A DNA stretch of 64,000 nt from NCBI RefSeq assembly GCF_023073415.1, contig NZ_JADPJL010000062.1, positions 342,886 through 406,885 of the forward strand, read 5' to 3'. Below, one piece after another: positions 59,550-64,000 of the stretch (positions are counted from its first letter, which is position 1; every line of letters begins with the position of its first letter). The notes beneath the pieces were generated by a model. It saw nothing but the letters and a program-made list of their open reading frames with translations, ran no database searches and was not told where the DNA came from. Source of the stretch: Bradyrhizobium sp. 190. Its GTDB lineage: Bacteria; Pseudomonadota; Alphaproteobacteria; Rhizobiales; Xanthobacteraceae. Both the position numbers and the translations under genes were made by a program.

Positions 59550-60702
59550 ATGCTCCCATCACAGCGCGCCTTGTTCGAGATACCGCGCCAGATTTGCTAC
59601 CTGAATGCCGCCTCCTACAGCCCGCTGCCGCTTCGGACTCTGGAGGCCGGCCGCGCCGCGGTGCTCCGCAAGGGTACGCCGTGGACGCTCGAGGCTTCCT
59701 TCGCCAACCAGCAGCATGAACGCGCGCGCCTTGCTGCCGCCCGGCTGATCAATGCCGAGGCCTCCGATGTCGCGCTGATTGCCTCGATCAGCTACGGGGT
59801 TGCGACCGCCGCGAAGATCGTGCCGATCGGGCGCGGCACGCGCGTGCTCGTGCTGGAGAACGATCATTCATCACCGGTGCTCGAATGGCAGACGCGGGCC
59901 GAGGCGGAAGGCTTCACCGTCGAGACGGTTCGGCAGCCGGACGACGGCGACTGGACATCGGCGGTGCTTGCCGCGATCGAACGATCTGGCGCCGAGCCGG
60001 TCAGCCTGGCCTCGATCTCATCGGTGCACTGGTCGGACGGCGGGCTGATCGATGTCGACAAGGTCGGCCCGGCGCTCCGGCAGCGGGGTGCGGCTTTCCT
60101 GATCGACGCGACGCAAGGCGCCGGCGTGCTGGCGACGGACGTAAAGCGTCTCGACCCGGATTTCCTGATCTTCCCGACCTACAAATGGCTGCTCGGCCCT
60201 TACGGCCGCGCCTTTCTCTATGTTGCAAAACGCCATCAAGGCGGTATCCCGCTCGAACAGACCGCGTCCGGCCGCCGCAACGTGCGCGCCGAGAACGCGG
60301 TCTATTTCACCGACGTCAGCTACGTTCCCGATGCACGGCGCTTCGACATGGGCGAGCGCGATCATTTCATTTCGATGGAGATGGCCTCGATCGGCATGGA
60401 GATGATGGTCGAATGGGGGACGCCGGCCATTGTGGCAACGTCTCACGATGCTGACGGAACGGATCGCGCAAGCCGTGCGCGGCCTCGGCGTCCACGTTTT
60501 CGAACCGCATCTGCGGGCGCCGCATGTATTGAGCCTCGCATTCAAGGGCGGAATGCCGGCCGGCCTGATCGAAGGACTGGCAAGCGAAGGCGTCTATGTC
60601 GCGCCGCGCCTGGGGCGCATGCGAGTGTCGCCGCACGTGTACAATGACGAGGCTGATGTCGATCGGTTTGTTGAGGTGTTGACGCGGCGGCTGCGAAGCT
60701 GA
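59550..60702 (+). pseudogene. Class V aminotransferase with a one-base insertion (frameshift)
   Basis: PLP-dependent class V aminotransferase/cysteine desulfurase-like gene. The first frame (from ATG 59550) gives about 295 good residues: CYLNAASYSPLPLRTLEAG near 16, HWSDGGLIDVDKVGPALRQRG near 165, DATQGAGVLATDVKRLDPDF near 190 and the PLP Lys in FPTYKWLLGPYG near 212. At about 60432-60440 the frame degenerates into Arg-rich sequence, while the +1 frame continues as RLTMLTERIAQAVRGLGVHV to LTRRLRS at 60702. Dropping one base (for example one A of GCAACG) restores about 383 residues. It is a likely pseudogene or a sequence error. A type B hairpin follows 3 nt after the stop. Confidence 0.83.
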
Positions 60703-60705
60703 CTT

Positions 60706-60784
60706 GTAGGGTGGCAAAGCGAAGCGTGCCCACCACTAATGCTCCGCTCGTGAGGGTGGGCACGCTGCGCTTTGCCCACCCTAC
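60706..60784. repeat. Type B hairpin repeat (copy 5)
   Basis: Ends GTAGGGTGGCAAAGCGAAGC-GTGCCCACC and GGTGGGCACGCTGCGCTTTG-CCCACCCTAC. One G is missing in the left arm. It exactly fills the convergent gap between the aminotransferase (60702) and monooxygenase (60794) stops. Confidence 0.88.
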
Positions 60785-60793
60785 GGGAGCGGA

Positions 60794-62452
60794 TTAGGAC
60801 GCCGCCATCTCTCGCGGCTGCTCCGCCCTCTCCATCACAAAACCCTCATAGCCCTTGGCTGCGACGTCGTTGCAGATCTGCCGGTAGGGGCCGACGCCAC
60901 CGATGTAGGGCATGAAAATCCTTGGCTTGCCGGGGACGTTGGCGCCCATGTACCAGGAATTGGCCTGCGGGTAGAGCGTGGTGTAGGCGACCTCGTTGAC
61001 ATGGGCGACCCATTTGTCTTCGGCAGCGGCGGCCGCTTCCATGGTATCGAGGCCGCGATTGCGCATGTACGCCATGCAGTCGGTGATCCAGTCGACGTGC
61101 TGCTCGATCGAGACGATCATGTTCGACAGCACCGACGGGCTGCCCGGACCGGTGATGACGAAGAGATTGGGAAAACCTGCGCTCATCAGGCCGAGATAGG
61201 TGCGCGGGCCTGCGGCCCATTTCTGGTTCAACGTCTGCCCGCCGCGGCCTCTGATATCGATCTTCGCCACCGACCCCGTCATGGCGTCAAAACCGGTCGC
61301 CAGCACCAGCGCATCGACCTCGTAGTCCTTGCCGGCCACGCGCACCGCGCCTTCAGCGATCTCCTCGATCGGATTCGACTTGATGTCGACCAGCGTCACG
61401 TTGGGGCGATTGAAGGTCGCGAAATAATCGGTGTCGATGCAGATGCGCTTGGAGCCGATCGGATGGTTGTTCGGCTGCAGCAGCTTTGCCGTCTCCGGGT
61501 CCTTCACGATCTCCGCAATCTTCTCGCGGACGAAATTGGCGGCGGTGTCGTTGGCCGCCTGATCCAGCGCGAGGTTGTTGTAGACCGACATGAAGGTGAG
61601 CCCGCCCCGGTTCCAGCGTGCCTCGTATTTCGAGCGGCGCTCATTGTCGCCGTCATCGAGCGCGCCGCGATCGGGCATTTCGGTATAGATGCCGTTCTTC
61701 GCCACCTCGCGCGCAAAACGCCTGATCTCGGGATAGTTGGCGCGAAACTTCTCCCGCTCCTGCTCGCTGAGCGCAGCGTTGCGGGCGGGAATGGAGAAGT
61801 TCGCCGTGCGCTGAAACACCGTGAGCTGGCTCGCCTGTTCGGCGATAACGGGCACTGACTGAATCCCTGACGATCCGGTGCCGATGACGGCGACGCGCTG
61901 GCCGGTGAAATCGACTTCTTCATGCGGCCAGTGGCCGGTGTGGTAGACCTTGCCCCTGAACTTATCGAGCCCCTTGATGTCGGGCATCCGCGCGTTCGAC
62001 AGGCAACCAGTGGCGAGCACGACGAATTTTGCGGTGACTGTCTTGCCGTCGGAAGTCCTGACCGACCACCGCGAGGTCGTCTCGTCGAAGGCAGCGCTTT
62101 CGACGCGGGTGTTGAACTGGATGTCGGGCCGCAGGTTGAAGCGGTCGGCGACGTGGTTGGCGTATTTCAAAATCTCCGGCTGCGGCGCGTAACGCTCGCT
62201 CCAGTCCCATTCCTGCTGCAGCTCTTCCGAGAACGAATAGGAATACTGCATGCTCTCGACGTCGCAGCGCGCGCCGGGATAGCGGTTCCAGTACCAGGTG
62301 CCACCGACGCCCGAGCCCTGCTCAAAGACGCGCGCCGTCATCCCCTGCCCGCGCAACCGATGCAGCATGTACATGCCGGCAAAGCCCGCACCGACCACGA
62401 CGACGTCGTAGGCCTCGATGGGTTTGGCGGTAACGGAAGACGTGGCGGACAT
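60794..62452 (-). CDS. Baeyer-Villiger-type flavin monooxygenase
   Basis: A 552-residue FAD/NADPH monooxygenase of the cyclohexanone-monooxygenase type, which inserts oxygen next to a ketone to give an ester or lactone. It has a first Rossmann motif VVVGAGFAGMYML near 18-30, VGGTWYWNRYPGARCDVES near 49-67, the Baeyer-Villiger fingerprint FxGxxxHxxxWP at F165-P176 (FRGKVYHTGHWP) and a second Rossmann motif VIGTGSSGIQS near 189. The ATG is at 62452. It shares a 228-nt divergent region with the nitronate monooxygenase gene. The ketone substrate is unknown; the nearby lactonase-like hydrolase could open its product, which is inference. Confidence 0.9.
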   Translation of the reverse strand: MSATSSVTAKPIEAYDVVVVGAGFAGMYMLHRLRGQGMTARVFEQGSGVGGTWYWNRYPGARCDVESMQYSYSFSEELQQEWDWSERYAPQPEILKYANHVADRFNLRPDIQFNTRVESAAFDETTSRWSVRTSDGKTVTAKFVVLATGCLSNARMPDIKGLDKFRGKVYHTGHWPHEEVDFTGQRVAVIGTGSSGIQSVPVIAEQASQLTVFQRTANFSIPARNAALSEQEREKFRANYPEIRRFAREVAKNGIYTEMPDRGALDDGDNERRSKYEARWNRGGLTFMSVYNNLALDQAANDTAANFVREKIAEIVKDPETAKLLQPNNHPIGSKRICIDTDYFATFNRPNVTLVDIKSNPIEEIAEGAVRVAGKDYEVDALVLATGFDAMTGSVAKIDIRGRGGQTLNQKWAAGPRTYLGLMSAGFPNLFVITGPGSPSVLSNMIVSIEQHVDWITDCMAYMRNRGLDTMEAAAAAEDKWVAHVNEVAYTTLYPQANSWYMGANVPGKPRIFMPYIGGVGPYRQICNDVAAKGYEGFVMERAEQPREMAAS

Positions 62453-62597
62453 AAAGGCAGGCTCCCTTGCAGATTATCTATTGATTTGGTCGCCAGCATT
62501 CTCTCCGCAGCGTGAAAGCGCAAGACGCAAATCGGCGGCATGGCATTGCATATTTTGCGAGGTGGAATGTTCGTTCCTCAAGGCGAGGGGCAAGGCC

Positions 62598-62629
62598 GCT
62601 TGGCATGCAAGCCTCCAATGCGCTAGCGT
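62598..62629 (+). promoter_or_regulatory. Candidate promoter of the nitronate monooxygenase gene
   Basis: GCTTGGCATGCAAGC (62598-62612) is a dyad containing the -35 TTGGCA; 18 nt later TAGCGT (62624-62629) can serve as -10. The arrangement matches the candidate promoters at 53358 and 55401. ATG at 62681. Confidence 0.4.
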
Positions 62630-62680
62630 CTCGGAAAGCCGAACAGCAACCTGGAAATGCTGCCGCCGGGAGGACCAACC

Positions 62681-63814
62681 ATGAAATCGCCGATCTGCGA
62701 CATGCTGGGAATCGAGTTTCCGCTGCTAGCCTTCAGCCATTGCCGAGACGTCGTGGCAGCGGTCAGCCGCGCCGGCGGCTTTGGCGTGCTGGGCGCGACC
62801 GCGCATTCGCCTGAAACGATCGAGCAGGAACTGAAATGGATCGACGATCACACCGACGGCAAGCCCTACGGGCTCGACGTGCTGATCCCGGAAAACATCT
62901 CGACCGCGGGCGAAAAGGGCGTCACCTGGAAAAGCCTGGAGGCGCGGATCTCGCCGCAGCATCGCGACTTCACGCGGAACCTGCTGAAGAAATACGGCGT
63001 CGAATTGACGACGACCAACGTAGCCGACAACCAGCCGCAGCCGTTCGACGCGCAGCGCGCGCTCGAAGTGCTCGACGTCTCCTTCCGCCATCCGATCAAG
63101 CTGATCGCGAATGCGCTCGGCGTGCCGCCGAAGCAGATGATCGATATGGGCCGCAAGCACGGCGTGCCGGTTGCGGCACTCGTGGGTTCGAAGGAGCACG
63201 CGCTACGGCAAGTTGCGGCCGGCGTCGATATCCTGGTAGCCCAAGGCACCGAGGCCGGCGGCCATTGCGGCGAAGTCTCGACCATGGTGCTGGTGCCCGA
63301 GGTGATCAAGGCGATCAAGCCGATCCGCGACGTGCCGGTGCTGGCGGCGGGCGGCATCATGACCGGGCGGCAGATGGCGGCGTGCATGGCGATGGGCGCG
63401 GCGGGCGCATGGACCGGCTCGGTGTGGCTGGCGACGGTGGAATCGGAGACGACCGAAATTTTCCGCGAAAAAATGATCGCGGCTTCCTCGCGCGACGCGG
63501 TGCGCTCCAAGGGCCGCACCGGAAAGCCGGCGCGGCAATTGCGTTCGGTGTGGACGGATGCATGGGACCGCGGGCCGGATAGTCCCGGCGCGCTGCCTAT
63601 GCCACTGCAGAGCATCATCAGCCGCGACGCCTTCAACTCGATCGACCGCGCCGCCGCCGCCGGCAATGTGCAGGCACGCGATCTCGTGACGTACTTTGTC
63701 GGCCAGGGCGTCGGCCTGATCGACAGCGTGAAATCGGCCGGCGCGGTGGTGCAGGAATTCAAGGAGGATTTCGCCGATGCGGTGGAGCATATGAATGCGC
63801 TGATGGAGGAGTGA
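62681..63814 (+). CDS. Nitronate monooxygenase family FMN protein
   Basis: A 377-residue TIM-barrel FMN protein of the nitronate monooxygenase/2-nitropropane dioxygenase family, which oxidises alkyl nitronates; some members are FMN-dependent enoyl reductases. Motifs: SHCRDVVAAVSRAGGFGVLGA near 19-39, ILVAQGTEAGGHCGEVSTMVLVPEVI near 188-212, PVLAAGGIMTGRQMAACMAMGAAGAWTGSVWLAT near 221-254. A segment near 100-130 (RNLLKKYGVELTTTNVADNQ) is longer than in short NMOs. RBS GGGAGGA precedes ATG 62681. It is divergent from the Baeyer-Villiger-type gene, suggesting a shared degradation theme. Confidence 0.85.
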   Translation: MKSPICDMLGIEFPLLAFSHCRDVVAAVSRAGGFGVLGATAHSPETIEQELKWIDDHTDGKPYGLDVLIPENISTAGEKGVTWKSLEARISPQHRDFTRNLLKKYGVELTTTNVADNQPQPFDAQRALEVLDVSFRHPIKLIANALGVPPKQMIDMGRKHGVPVAALVGSKEHALRQVAAGVDILVAQGTEAGGHCGEVSTMVLVPEVIKAIKPIRDVPVLAAGGIMTGRQMAACMAMGAAGAWTGSVWLATVESETTEIFREKMIAASSRDAVRSKGRTGKPARQLRSVWTDAWDRGPDSPGALPMPLQSIISRDAFNSIDRAAAAGNVQARDLVTYFVGQGVGLIDSVKSAGAVVQEFKEDFADAVEHMNALMEE

Positions 63815-63827
63815 GTGCGAAAATCTC

Positions 63828-63916
63828 GTAGGGTGGGCAGAGCGAAGCGTGCCCACCATTTTTCGAGCAAGACGTTAGATGGTGGGCACGGCGCAAGTGC
63901 GCCTTTGCCCACCCTC
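63828..63916. repeat. Type B hairpin repeat (copy 6)
   Basis: Ends GTAGGGTGGGCAGAGCGAAG-CGTGCCCACCAT and ATGGTGGGCACG...CCTTTGCCCACCCTC. It begins 14 nt after the nitronate monooxygenase stop. The remaining 84 nt to the window end show no gene start I can support. Confidence 0.87.
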
Positions 63917-64000
63917 ATATGGGGATTTGTGAGTCAAGTCCTTTGACGGGCTTGGGTTGGGTTTGGCAGGGCGCGAGGGCGGCGCGCGAAGCCATGCGAA

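Overview
The window looks like a chromosomal segment of a slow-growing alphaproteobacterium of the Bradyrhizobium/Rhodopseudomonas group. This is inferred from the high G+C, a hopanoid C-2 methylase gene (hpnP), many paralogous acyl-CoA and aromatic catabolism genes, and several families of intergenic palindromic repeats. I recognised no rRNA, intact tRNA, CRISPR array, transposase or phage gene.

Region by region. 485-4409 (minus): ethanolamine ammonia-lyase genes eutB and eutC, with hpnP between them. 4471-5070: a small membrane protein. 5574-7280: a methyl-accepting chemotaxis protein. 7572-8366: a lone periplasmic binding protein. 8496-15188 (minus): a three-gene module of a transglutaminase, a circularly permuted ATP-grasp/alpha-E fusion and a transglutaminase/DUF2126 fusion, a widespread system of unknown substrate that has been predicted to make or attach peptides. 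15442-18984 (minus): a sugar-acid-type operon (Ldh-family dehydrogenase, HpcH/HpaI aldolase, UxaA-family dehydratase) behind a perfect 20-bp palindrome. 19186-26260: hpaR divergent from hpaH-hpaF-hpaE-hpaD, an FAH-family gene and a ThDP enzyme, which is homoprotocatechuate meta-cleavage.

26415-34278 holds alkB with a second 2-oxoglutarate dioxygenase, a DUF2848/amidase pair, a DUF35-thiolase-SDR set and an exported SMP-30-like protein. 34442-37234 is ppc (PEP carboxylase). 37455-48473 is a block of fatty-acyl/aryl-CoA metabolism: two acyl-CoA synthetases, three enoyl-CoA hydratases (one frameshifted), an acyl-CoA dehydrogenase, two SDRs, an aminoglycoside-phosphotransferase-like protein and a DUF6285 protein. 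48692-63814 holds htpX, a Tat-exported amidase divergent from a CadC-like regulator, a glyoxalase-fold protein, an exported M20 hydrolase, another acyl-CoA dehydrogenase, a flavin reductase, a Cys-nucleophile alpha/beta hydrolase, a YghU-like GST, a frameshifted class V aminotransferase, a Baeyer-Villiger-type monooxygenase and a nitronate monooxygenase family protein.

From 15.3 kb onward the gaps are filled with long imperfect inverted repeats of at least eight types. Most sit within about 30 nt of a stop codon and some supply the stop codon themselves. The first 15.3 kb has none. Two genes (44374-45152 and 59550-60702) carry single-base frameshifts that need read-level confirmation.
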